A DNA stretch of 64,000 nt from Amycolatopsis echigonensis (GTDB lineage: Bacteria; Actinomycetota; Actinomycetes; Mycobacteriales; Pseudonocardiaceae): contig NZ_JACJHR010000038.1 of assembly GCF_014174495.1 (NCBI RefSeq), forward strand, positions 1 to 64,000. Direction: 5' to 3'. Under the pieces are notes generated by a model. It ran no database searches. It was not told the origin of the DNA and was given only the letters and a program-made list of their open reading frames with translations. Shown in pieces: positions 45,860 to 53,738 of this stretch; position 1 is the first letter of the stretch, and every line of letters starts with the position of its first letter. The position numbers and the translations under genes are program-made.

Positions 45860-47224
45860 GTGAGGGTCCGGCGGGGACGGTCCGGGACGGCGGGCGCGCT
45901 GGTGCGCGGCGCGGGCGCCCGGCGCGGCCTGACGGTCGCGGCGGTCGCCCTGGCGGCGCTGCTCGGCGCGACGGGCACGGGGCTCGCGGTGCCTCCTCCG
46001 CCGCCGAACCCGAGCGATTCGGCGATCGATTCGGCCAAGGGCGACGCCAGCGCGAAAGCGGGCGAGGTCGGCCGGCTCACGAACCAGCTCGCGCAGGCCG
46101 AGCAGAAGCTCAGCGCGCTGCAGGACGACGTCGAGCTGAAGCAGGAACAGGCCATGAAGGCCCTGGTCGACCTGCAGACCGCGCAGGACGAGGCGACCCG
46201 AGCGCAGAACGACGCGACGTCCGCGCGCCAGGAGGCGGACGCGGCGGCCGGTGCCATCGAGAAGGCCCGCCAGGACGCGAAGAAGTTCGCCGCCGCGAGC
46301 TTCGAGCAGGGCAGCACGATCGGGTCGATCTCGGCGTACCTGACCTCGGACAGCCCGAAGGACCTGCTCGCCCGCGCCCAGCTGCTCAACGCCATCGGCG
46401 GTTCGCGGCTCAACGCGATGGACCGGCTCCAGCAGGCGCAGACCGACAAGGCCAACAAGGACTCCGCCGCGCGCAAGGCGCTGGAACTCGCGCAGGAGAA
46501 GCAGGACGCGGCCACCCGGGCGAAGGGCGTCGCGGACGCCGCGCAGTCCGCCGCCGTGTCCGCGCAGCAGGCCCAGGCCGCGCAGAACACGCAGCTGGAA
46601 GCGAACAAGAACTCCGTCGAGCAGCAGCTGTACGCGGCGCAGGCGAAGGTCAACGGCCTGCAGGGGCAGCGCCAGCGCTACCAGGACTGGCTCGCGCAGA
46701 AGCAGCGCGAGGACGAGGAGCGCGCCCGGCAGGCGGCCCTGCGGGCGTCCGCGGCGAACAACGACGACGACAACGGCGGCGGCAGCCCGTCCCCGGCGGC
46801 GGGCGGCTCGATCGAGGACGTGATCGCGCGGGCGCTGTCCAAGGTGGGCATGCCGTACGCGTGGGGCGGCGGCAACGGCAGCGGCCCGACCCGCGGCATC
46901 CGCGACGGCGGCGTGGCCGACCAGTACGGCGACTACCGCAAGATCGGCTTCGACTGCTCCGGCCTGATGATCTACGCCTTCGCCGGGGTGCAGGGCCTGC
47001 CGCACTACAGCGGCTACCAGTACACGGCGGGCCGCCAGGTGCCGCTCTCGCAGATGCGCCGCGGCGACATGCTGTTCTGGGGCTACCCGGGCAACATCCA
47101 CCACGTCGCGCTGTACCTGGGCAACGGGCAGATGGTCGAGGCCCCGCAGTCGGGTTCGTACGTGCGCGTGGTGCCGGTCCGCTACGGCGGGATCATGCCG
47201 TACGCGACCCGCCTCATCGGCTGA
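45860..47224 (+). CDS. secreted NlpC/P60 peptidoglycan endopeptidase, RipA-like
   Basis: 454-aa exported cell-wall hydrolase. A signal peptide/anchor (~1-45) and Pro-rich stretch are followed by a long coiled coil (~60-295) and a C-terminal NlpC/P60 domain (~325-454), with catalytic Cys in IGFDCSGLMIYAF and His in GNIHHVALYLG. In mycobacteria RipA and RipB lie in tandem at this place beside acn; here only one gene is present. The GTG at 45860 has GGAGG 8 nt upstream. Its 3' end overlaps the convergent GNAT gene by 11 nt. Confidence 0.92.
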   Translation: MRVRRGRSGTAGALVRGAGARRGLTVAAVALAALLGATGTGLAVPPPPPNPSDSAIDSAKGDASAKAGEVGRLTNQLAQAEQKLSALQDDVELKQEQAMKALVDLQTAQDEATRAQNDATSARQEADAAAGAIEKARQDAKKFAAASFEQGSTIGSISAYLTSDSPKDLLARAQLLNAIGGSRLNAMDRLQQAQTDKANKDSAARKALELAQEKQDAATRAKGVADAAQSAAVSAQQAQAAQNTQLEANKNSVEQQLYAAQAKVNGLQGQRQRYQDWLAQKQREDEERARQAALRASAANNDDDNGGGSPSPAAGGSIEDVIARALSKVGMPYAWGGGNGSGPTRGIRDGGVADQYGDYRKIGFDCSGLMIYAFAGVQGLPHYSGYQYTAGRQVPLSQMRRGDMLFWGYPGNIHHVALYLGNGQMVEAPQSGSYVRVVPVRYGGIMPYATRLIG

Positions 47225-48008
47225 ACGGGCTCCACACGTACGGCGTCGTTTCGGTGACCGCGGTGAAGCCCAGCCGTTCGAGGATCGGACGACTCGTGGG
47301 CAGCGCGTCGACCTGGAGGTAGGCCACGCCGCGGTCCCGGGCCGTGCCGACCCGGTGCGCCACGAGCGCCCGGTAGAGGCCGCGGCCGCGCCATTCGGGC
47401 AGGGTCGCGCCGCCCCACAGCCCGGCGAATCCCGTGCCGGGCACGACTTCCAGCCGGGACGCGGCGACGAACCGGCCGTCCGCTTCGGCCACGACGTGCG
47501 TGGTGGTCCCGGGATCGGCGCGGGCCCGGGCGAGCAGATCCGCGGCGACGGCGGCTTCGTCGTGGCCGAACACCGTGGCGGACAGCGTCGCGATGCGCAG
47601 CAGGTCGTCGTGGCCGTCGGCTTCGCGCACGACCACGTCGGTCGACGGCGGCGCCGAGGCGGCGACCGCGTCCAGCGGCGCGATCAGGACGGTTTCGGTT
47701 TCCTCCGGGACGAACCCGGCGGCGAGCAACCGCTCCGGCAGCTCCGCGGGACGGTCGTGGGCGCGGGTCTTCCACTCGAACTCCTCGCCGCGGGCGGCGA
47801 AGAACGCGCGCTGGCGGGCGATCAGCTCGTCGAGCGCTGCGCCGGTGACGCCGAGGTCGGGCGGGCCGGAGACGAACCCGCGGCGGCCGCCGGTGAGGCG
47901 CGCGAGCGGGCCGTCGACGGTGAGCTGCTGGCCGGGTTCGGCCTGGGTCAGCTCGGCTTGGCGGACTTCGCGGTCGTAAGCGGCGAGCAGCCGCGCGGCG
48001 TCGGGCAC
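47214..48008 (-). CDS. GNAT-family N-acetyltransferase
   Basis: 264-aa acyltransferase. The C-terminal half is a GNAT domain, with the acetyl-CoA loop in LPEWRGRGLYRALVAHRV and the late strand LERLGFTAVTETTPYVW. The N-terminal half is a degenerate, possibly second GNAT-like domain. Substrate unknown. GTG start. It faces mobA across about 100 bp, and its 3' end overlaps the NlpC/P60 gene. It interrupts the acn-ripA-moxR backbone. Confidence 0.85.
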   Translation of the reverse strand: MPDAARLLAAYDREVRQAELTQAEPGQQLTVDGPLARLTGGRRGFVSGPPDLGVTGAALDELIARQRAFFAARGEEFEWKTRAHDRPAELPERLLAAGFVPEETETVLIAPLDAVAASAPPSTDVVVREADGHDDLLRIATLSATVFGHDEAAVAADLLARARADPGTTTHVVAEADGRFVAASRLEVVPGTGFAGLWGGATLPEWRGRGLYRALVAHRVGTARDRGVAYLQVDALPTSRPILERLGFTAVTETTPYVWSPFSR

Positions 48009-48109
48009 GTCGGCAACCTAATACGCGCGACCCCGGAGCGCGCGCGGGTTTCCCGCGCGGGCTGCCACCCCTGGTGCACGCGGCTTTCCGCACCGGGCAC
48101 CCTGGGGGC

Positions 48110-48667
48110 ATGACAGAGAGCCCCCGGTACGCGGGGATCGTGCTGGCCGGCGGGGCCGCGCGCCGGCTGTCCGGAGCGGACAAGCCGGAGCTGCGGGTCG
48201 GCGGGATCTCGTTGCTGGGCCGGGCGATCGAGGCGCTGGCCGGGGCGGATCCGGTCGTGGTCTGCGGGCCGCGGCGGCCGGGCTACGACGCGGTCGTCTG
48301 GACCCGCGAAGCCGTTCCCGGCGCCGGACCGGTCGCTGCCTTGGCCGCGGGGCTGGAGGCCGTCGGGGACGCGGAGATCGTCGTGCTGCTCGCCGCCGAT
48401 CTCCCCGGTGTCCGGCGCTCCACAGTGGACCGGCTGCGGTCCACTGTGGCCAGCGCGGACGGAGCCGTGCTCGTGGACGCGGCGGGGGAGCGGCAATGGC
48501 TGGTGAGCGCTTGGCGCACCGCCGCTGTGCGCGAGGCGATGCCGGAGCGTCCGGAGAACGCGTCGCTGCGCCGGACGCTCGGCGGACTGCGGATCGCGGA
48601 GGTCGCCGCGGAACCGGGCGAGAGCGACGACATCGACACGCCGGAGGACCTGGAAAAGCACCGCTGA
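48110..48667 (+). CDS. mobA: molybdenum cofactor guanylyltransferase-like NTP transferase
   Basis: 185-aa nucleotidyltransferase of the MobA/MocA group. The nucleotide-binding signature is GIVLAGGAARRLSGADKPEL and a metal-binding Asp lies in LLAADLPGV. MobA attaches GMP to molybdopterin; MocA-like cytidylyl transfer cannot be excluded. The ATG at 48110 follows a G-rich site. A 13-bp inverted repeat (48420-48432 with 48437-48449) lies inside the gene. Confidence 0.8.
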   Translation: MTESPRYAGIVLAGGAARRLSGADKPELRVGGISLLGRAIEALAGADPVVVCGPRRPGYDAVVWTREAVPGAGPVAALAAGLEAVGDAEIVVLLAADLPGVRRSTVDRLRSTVASADGAVLVDAAGERQWLVSAWRTAAVREAMPERPENASLRRTLGGLRIAEVAAEPGESDDIDTPEDLEKHR

Positions 48668-48779
48668 CACGGGCTTCACAGCTGTCACACCGGCGATGCG
48701 ATTGGCTACCGTCGCGGGAAGTCCGCGACGCAGTAGGGTCGCGGGCGAGCACGCAGACGTGGAAACCCCTGGAGGAAGA

Positions 48780-49844
48780 GTGACCGAGCCCGGCTTCGCC
48801 GAGGGAGCGAACGGGCAGCAGCCCGGCACCCCGGCGCGGGACGCCCAGCTGCTGGAACGCACCGTGTTCGAGGTGAAGCGCGTCATCGTCGGGCAGGACC
48901 GGCTGGTGGAGCGCATGCTCGTCGGGCTGCTGGCGAAGGGGCACCTGCTGCTCGAAGGCGTGCCCGGGGTCGCGAAGACGCTGGCGGTCGAGACGTTCGC
49001 GCGCGTCGTGGGCGGGTCGTTCTCCCGCGTGCAGTTCACCCCCGACCTGGTGCCCGCCGACATCCTCGGCACGCGCATCTACCGCCAGGGCGCCGAGCGC
49101 TTCGACGTCGAACTGGGCCCGGTCGTCGCGAACTTCGTGCTCGCCGACGAGATCAACCGCGCCCCGGCGAAGGTGCAGTCGGCGATGCTGGAAGTGATGG
49201 CCGAGCGGCACGTGTCGATCGGCGGCAAGACCTTCCCGATGCCCGATCCGTTCCTCGTGCTGGCCACGCAGAACCCGATCGAGAACGAGGGCGTGTACCC
49301 GCTGCCGGAAGCCCAGCGCGACCGGTTCCTGTTCAAGATCCTGGTCGAGTACCCCTCCGCCGAGGAGGAGCGCGAGATCATCTACCGGATGGGCGTCACG
49401 CCGCCGGAGCCGCACGAGGTGCTGAGCCCGGCCGAGCTGGTGCGGCTGCAGGGCGTCGCGTCGCAGGTGTTCGTGCACCACGCGCTGGTCGACTACGTCG
49501 TGCGGCTGGTGCTCACCACGCGGACGCCGAACGACCACGGGCTGTCCGACGTCGCGGGCTGGGTGTCCTACGGCGCCTCGCCGCGCGCGAGCCTCGGCAT
49601 CATCGCCGCGGCGCGGGCGCTGGCGCTGGTGCGCGGCCGGGACTACGTGCTCCCGCAGGACGTGGTCGACGTCGTGCCGGACGTGCTGCGGCACCGGCTC
49701 GTGCTGTCCTACGACGCGCTGGCCGACGGCGTTCCGATGGACCACATCGTCACCCGCGTGCTGCAGACCGTGCCGCTGCCGCAGGTTTCCGCCCGGCCCC
49801 AGGGCGGTGCCGGCCCGGTGCCGGCGGGCGCCCCCGTCAGGTAA
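48780..49844 (+). CDS. MoxR-family AAA+ ATPase
   Basis: 354-aa AAA+ chaperone-type ATPase. Walker A is LEGVPGVAKT, Walker B is FVLADEINRAPAKVQ, and the sensor region is ATQNPIENEGVYPLPEAQ. MoxR ATPases work with adjacent DUF58 and VWA proteins to mature or insert metal-containing or membrane complexes. The GTG at 48780 is preceded by GGAGGAAG. This is the position of mycobacterial moxR1. Confidence 0.93.
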   Translation: MTEPGFAEGANGQQPGTPARDAQLLERTVFEVKRVIVGQDRLVERMLVGLLAKGHLLLEGVPGVAKTLAVETFARVVGGSFSRVQFTPDLVPADILGTRIYRQGAERFDVELGPVVANFVLADEINRAPAKVQSAMLEVMAERHVSIGGKTFPMPDPFLVLATQNPIENEGVYPLPEAQRDRFLFKILVEYPSAEEEREIIYRMGVTPPEPHEVLSPAELVRLQGVASQVFVHHALVDYVVRLVLTTRTPNDHGLSDVAGWVSYGASPRASLGIIAAARALALVRGRDYVLPQDVVDVVPDVLRHRLVLSYDALADGVPMDHIVTRVLQTVPLPQVSARPQGGAGPVPAGAPVR

Positions 49845-49848
49845 CGGC

Positions 49849-50802
49849 GTGGCTGGCACCTCCTCGAAAGAACCGGGCGGCCGCCCCGGTTGGGCGCCGC
49901 CGGTCCTGCGCGGCGACCGGATGGAAGCGGGACTGCGGACCCTCGAACTCGAAGTGCGCCGCCGCCTCGACGGGCTGCTCCAGGGCAATCACCTCGGGCT
50001 GGTCCCGGGGCCGGGTTCGGAGCCCGGCGAAGCCCGGCCGTACCAGCCCGGCGACGACGTGCGCCGGATGGACTGGGCGGTCACCGCGCGCACGACGACG
50101 CCGCACATCCGCGAGACGGTCGCCGACCGCGAGCTGGAGACCTGGGTGGTCGCGGACATGTCGGCGAGCCTCGACTTCGGCACCGCGCTGTGCGAGAAGC
50201 GCGACCTGGTCGTCTGCGCGACCGCGGCGGTCGCGCACCTGACCGGCGGCGGCGGGAACCGGATCGGCGCGCTCGTGTCGAACGGCGAGGGCATCGCCCG
50301 GATCCCGGCGCGCGGCGGGCTTCCGCACGCACGCGGGCTCGTCCGGCGGCTGGCCGAGACGCCCCGCGCGGCCGAGGGAGTCCGCGGCGATCTCGCCGGT
50401 GCGCTGGAGAAACTGCGCCGTCCGCCGCGGCGGCGGGGACTGGCGGTGGTGATCTCCGACTTCCTCGGTCCGCTGGACTGGGAGCGGCCGCTGCGCGCGC
50501 TCGGCGGCAGGCACGAGCTGATCGCGATCGAGATCGTCGACCCCCGCGACGTGGACCTGCCGGACGTCGGCACTGTCGTGCTGGCCGACCCGGAGACCGG
50601 ACGGCAGCGCGAGGTGCACGCTTCGGCGTTGCTGCGCAAGGAATTCGGCGCGGCGGCGAACGCGCACCGGCAGACGGTCGCGGCCGGTCTGCGCCGGGCC
50701 GGCGCGGCGCATCTGGTGCTGCGCACCGATTCCGACTGGATCGCGGACATGGTGCGGTTCGTGGTCGCCCGCAAGCGTCGCTGGTCGGGAGGTGTCGCAT
50801 GA
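49849..50802 (+). CDS. DUF58 domain-containing protein
   Basis: 317-aa cytoplasmic protein with the DUF58 signature PYQPGDDVRRMDWAVTARTT (~65-85) and a degenerate VWA-like region (VADMSASLDFG). It is the usual partner of MoxR ATPases (Rv1480-like). GTG start 4 nt after the moxR stop. Its own stop overlaps the ATG of a 20-codon minicistron. Confidence 0.9.
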   Translation: MAGTSSKEPGGRPGWAPPVLRGDRMEAGLRTLELEVRRRLDGLLQGNHLGLVPGPGSEPGEARPYQPGDDVRRMDWAVTARTTTPHIRETVADRELETWVVADMSASLDFGTALCEKRDLVVCATAAVAHLTGGGGNRIGALVSNGEGIARIPARGGLPHARGLVRRLAETPRAAEGVRGDLAGALEKLRRPPRRRGLAVVISDFLGPLDWERPLRALGGRHELIAIEIVDPRDVDLPDVGTVVLADPETGRQREVHASALLRKEFGAAANAHRQTVAAGLRRAGAAHLVLRTDSDWIADMVRFVVARKRRWSGGVA

Positions 50803-50861
50803 GCGAGCTCGTCCTGCACGCGGCCGCCGCCCGGGCAACCAGTAAGGAGGCGACGGCATGA
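50799..50861 (+). CDS. 20-aa minicistron between DUF58 and VWA genes
   Basis: The ATG overlaps the DUF58 stop (ATGA at 50799-50802) and its TGA overlaps the VWA-gene ATG (ATGA at 50858-50861). GGGAGGT lies 6 nt upstream, so it should be translated. The peptide begins MSELVLHAAAA and ends TSKEATA; its last codons contain the next Shine-Dalgarno sequence AAGGAGG. It resembles the minicistron at 12214-12303 in layout and partly in sequence. No known family. Confidence 0.6.
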   Translation: MSELVLHAAAARATSKEATA

Positions 50862-51838
50862 GCCTCGCCGGTTTCAGTTCGCCGTGGTGGTTCCTGCTGC
50901 TGATCGCGGTCGCCGCGGTGGCGGGCGCGTACGTGCTGTCGCAGCGCCAGCGGCGCCGCCGGGTGCTGCGGTTCGCGAACCTGGAGCTGCTGGAGAAGGT
51001 CGCGCCCAAGGCGCAGGGCTGGATCCGGCACGTGCCCGCGGTGCTGATCGTGCTGTCGCTGCTGTTCCTGACCGTCTCGCTGGCAGGCCCGACGGCGGAG
51101 CAGAAGGTGCCGCGCAACCGGGCGACGGTCATGCTGGTGATCGACGTGTCGCTGTCCATGGAGGCCACCGACGTCGCGCCGACGCGGCTGAAGGCGGCGC
51201 AGGACGCGGCGAAACAGTTCGCGCAGAACATGACGCCGGGCATCAACCTGGGCCTGATCTCGTTCGCCGGCACCGCGACGGTCCTCGTCAACCCGACGAC
51301 GGACCGGGCGGGCGTGACGAACGCGATCGACAACCTCAAGCTCGCCCAGTCCACCGCCACCGGCGAGGGCATTTACGCGGCGATGCAGTCGATCCAGAGC
51401 TTCTCCGCGGTCGTCGGCGGCGCGGACGGCCCGCCGCCCGCGCGCATCGTGCTGATGAGCGACGGCAAGCAGACGGTGCCGGAAGACCTGTACGCCCCGC
51501 GCGGCGCGTACACGGCGGCCCAAGCGGCGAAGCAAGCGCACACGCCGATCTCGTCGATCTCGTTCGGCACCGAGCACGGATCGGTCGACATCGAGGGCAA
51601 GCAGCAGGACGTCCGCGTGGACGACGAATCGCTGCGCGAGATCGCCCGGCTGTCCGGAGGAGAGTTCTACAAGGCGGCGAGCGCGGACGAGCTGAAACGC
51701 GTGTACGCCGACTTGGGGGAGCAGATCGGGTACGAGCTGAAGAACGCCGACGCGAGCAAGCCGTGGGTCGTCCTGGGCACGATCATCCTGATGGCCGGAG
51801 CCGCGACGGCGCTGCTGTTCGGGCAGAGACTGCCGTAG
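50858..51838 (+). CDS. VWA-domain membrane protein (BatA-like)
   Basis: 326-aa membrane protein. Helices lie at ~10-28, ~58-76 and ~303-322 and enclose an extracytoplasmic von Willebrand A domain with the metal-binding MIDAS motif DVSLSMEATD and the downstream SDGKQT. It is the third member of the MoxR-DUF58-VWA module (Rv1481-like), thought to help assemble or chaperone envelope proteins. A perfect palindromic repeat follows its stop. Confidence 0.92.
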   Translation: MSLAGFSSPWWFLLLIAVAAVAGAYVLSQRQRRRRVLRFANLELLEKVAPKAQGWIRHVPAVLIVLSLLFLTVSLAGPTAEQKVPRNRATVMLVIDVSLSMEATDVAPTRLKAAQDAAKQFAQNMTPGINLGLISFAGTATVLVNPTTDRAGVTNAIDNLKLAQSTATGEGIYAAMQSIQSFSAVVGGADGPPPARIVLMSDGKQTVPEDLYAPRGAYTAAQAAKQAHTPISSISFGTEHGSVDIEGKQQDVRVDDESLREIARLSGGEFYKAASADELKRVYADLGEQIGYELKNADASKPWVVLGTIILMAGAATALLFGQRLP

Positions 51839-51839
51839 G

Positions 51840-51892
51840 TCCGTGAAGGGCTCCTTGAGGGAATCAGGTTCCCTCAAGGAGCCCTTCACGGA
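51840..51892. repeat. GTGAAGG palindromic repeat, copy C (perfect)
   Basis: Arms 51840-51863 and 51869-51892 are perfectly complementary over 24 bp with a 5-nt loop TCAGG. It lies between the convergent VWA and trmL genes. The right arm, read on the minus strand (CTCCGTGAAGGG), contains the trmL stop codon TGA (51886-51888). It is likely also a bidirectional terminator. Confidence 0.92.
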
Positions 51893-52347
51893 GTTGCGAA
51901 GCCGTTCTGCCGCCACCCTTCGTAGACCGCGATAGCCGCTGTGTTGGCGAGGTTCAGCGACCGGTTGTTCGGCAGCATCGGCAACCGCAGCCGGTCCGTG
52001 ACCTCCGCCGCGCGCTGGACGTCGTCCGGCAGCCCGGCGGACTCCGGCCCGAACATCAGCACGTCCCCGGGCGCGTAGGAGACGTCGGTGTAAAGCCGGG
52101 TCGCGTGCGCGGTGAACGCATACACCTTCGCGGGCAGCAGAGCCTCCCACGCAGCAGCCAGATCAGCGTGCACGTGGACCCGCGCGAGGTCGTGGTAATC
52201 GAGCCCGGCGCGGCGGAGCTGCTTGTCCTCCAAGGTGAACCCCAGCGGCTCCACCAGGTGCAGCTCGCATCCGGTGTTGGCGGCCAGCCGGATCGCGTTG
52301 CCGGTGTTGGGCGGGATTTCGGGGCGGTAGAACAGCACTCGGAACAC
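51886..52347 (-). CDS. trmL: tRNA (cytidine(34)-2'-O)-methyltransferase TrmL
   Basis: 153-aa SPOUT-fold methyltransferase that modifies the wobble base of tRNA-Leu. Family motifs: RPEIPPNTGNAIRLAANTG (N terminus), DVLMFGPESAGLP, and the knot region LPMLPNNRSLNLANTAAIAV. GTG start 7 nt after the thioesterase stop, probably co-transcribed. The last two codons and stop (ACTCCGTGA) overlap repeat copy C. Confidence 0.9.
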   Translation of the reverse strand: MFRVLFYRPEIPPNTGNAIRLAANTGCELHLVEPLGFTLEDKQLRRAGLDYHDLARVHVHADLAAAWEALLPAKVYAFTAHATRLYTDVSYAPGDVLMFGPESAGLPDDVQRAAEVTDRLRLPMLPNNRSLNLANTAAIAVYEGWRQNGFATP

Positions 52348-52354
52348 GGGGACC

Positions 52355-52780
52355 TCACACCGTCTCGGGGAGGTACTTCGCGTAGGCCGCGCGCACCTCC
52401 GGGGGCGGTTCCGTCTTGCGGTAGTTCTCGGTGTCGACGAACACGTACCGCAGCCGGATCTCGGTCGTCACCGTGTCGCCGCGGCGGACTTCCAGCTCGA
52501 ACTGCATCGACGTGGTGCCCAGGTGCACGAGGTACACCGCGACCACCAGCTCGTCGTCGAAGCGGCACGGCGCGAAATACCGCAGGTTCGACTCGGCGAC
52601 CACCAGGTCGACACCGGTGGCGAGCAGTCCGTCGTGCGAGCCGAAGAGCGCTCTCTCCACTTCGAACGCCGCCATGTCCGCGTACGCCAGGTAATGCGCG
52701 TTGAAGACGATCCCCTGGCCGTCGCATTCGTGGTAGCGCACGCGCAGGGGCATTTCGACGAGAGGGCGGCGTTCGGTCAC
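52355..52780 (-). CDS. acyl-CoA thioesterase (4HBT hotdog fold)
   Basis: 141-aa single hotdog-domain protein. The motif RYHECDGQGIVFNAHYLAYA contains the catalytic Asp of the 4-hydroxybenzoyl-CoA thioesterase/YbgC group. It presumably hydrolyses an acyl-CoA; the acyl group is unknown. It lies 16 nt downstream of the TAXI lipoprotein gene. Confidence 0.87.
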   Translation of the reverse strand: MTERRPLVEMPLRVRYHECDGQGIVFNAHYLAYADMAAFEVERALFGSHDGLLATGVDLVVAESNLRYFAPCRFDDELVVAVYLVHLGTTSMQFELEVRRGDTVTTEIRLRYVFVDTENYRKTEPPPEVRAAYAKYLPETV

Positions 52781-52796
52781 GGCACCAATCTAGCGA

Positions 52797-53738
52797 TCAC
52801 CCGTGCAGCGCGCGGTAGGTGTCGGCCGCGCCGCGGTGCAGCGGGACCGGCTGGGTGCCGATGAGCGTCCGCACGTCCAGGAACTGCGTCCCGACGGCCT
52901 GCGCGGGCACGAGTTCGGCGGCGCGTTCGACGAGCACCCGGACCACTGCCGCGGCGACGTCGAAGGGCAGCTTGGGGGAACAGACCAACAGGTTCGCGAC
53001 GCCGATCGTGCCGAGCGCGCCGACCCCGCGGTATGCCCCGGCGGGCACTTGCACCTGCTCGTACAGCGGCCCGTACGCCTTGCGCAGCTGGGGGAGCACC
53101 GACGTCAGCGGGATGAGCGAGAGCGGCGTCGTCCGGTTGAGATCGGCGAGGGCGGGCGTCGGGATCCCGCCGGACCAGAGGAACGCGTCGATCCGGTGGT
53201 CGTGCAGCGCGGCGACGGCGTCGTTCAACGGAAGGTGCTGCTCCTGGACCGGGACTCCGCTCGCGGCGAAGACCCGTTCGCCCAGCTGCGCGGCGCCGGA
53301 CCGGCTCGCGCCGACCGAGATCGGCCGTCCGGCCAGCGAACGCAGGTCGGTGAGCTGGTCCTCGGCGCGGACGACCAGCTGCAGGTAGTTCTCGTAGACG
53401 CGGCCGAGTGCTTGCAGCGGAACGGGTTTCCCGAACGGCGAGCCGCCGGTGATGGCCGATTGCGCCACGTCGGCGAGCGCGAGGCCGAAGTCGGCCGTTC
53501 CGTCCTGGACCCGCTGCACGTTCTCGACGCTCGCCTCAGTGGGGAGCGCGCTGCAGCGCAGCCGCGGTTCGGCGCGCGACAGTTCGGCGGCCAGGACCTC
53601 CGCGAAAGCCAGGTAGAAGCCGCCGGGTTCGCCCGCCGCGATGGTGATCTTCCGCTCCGGGCCGCGGTAGGTGTCGTCGCAGGCGGCGAGCGCGAGGGCG
53701 AGGCCGCCGAGGATCGCGGCGCGGCGGGTGACGGTCAT
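52797..53738 (-). CDS. TAXI-family TRAP-type solute-binding lipoprotein
   Basis: 313-aa lipoprotein (lipobox ALAAC, Cys ~20). It belongs to the TAXI group of TRAP solute receptors, which bind dicarboxylates and related acids; the motif TIAAGEPGGFYLAFAEVLAAE is typical. No DctM/DctQ membrane genes are present. Its ATG overlaps the histidine-kinase stop (ATGA), so it may act as the kinase's extracytoplasmic ligand sensor. Confidence 0.88.
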   Translation of the reverse strand: MTVTRRAAILGGLALALAACDDTYRGPERKITIAAGEPGGFYLAFAEVLAAELSRAEPRLRCSALPTEASVENVQRVQDGTADFGLALADVAQSAITGGSPFGKPVPLQALGRVYENYLQLVVRAEDQLTDLRSLAGRPISVGASRSGAAQLGERVFAASGVPVQEQHLPLNDAVAALHDHRIDAFLWSGGIPTPALADLNRTTPLSLIPLTSVLPQLRKAYGPLYEQVQVPAGAYRGVGALGTIGVANLLVCSPKLPFDVAAAVVRVLVERAAELVPAQAVGTQFLDVRTLIGTQPVPLHRGAADTYRALHG

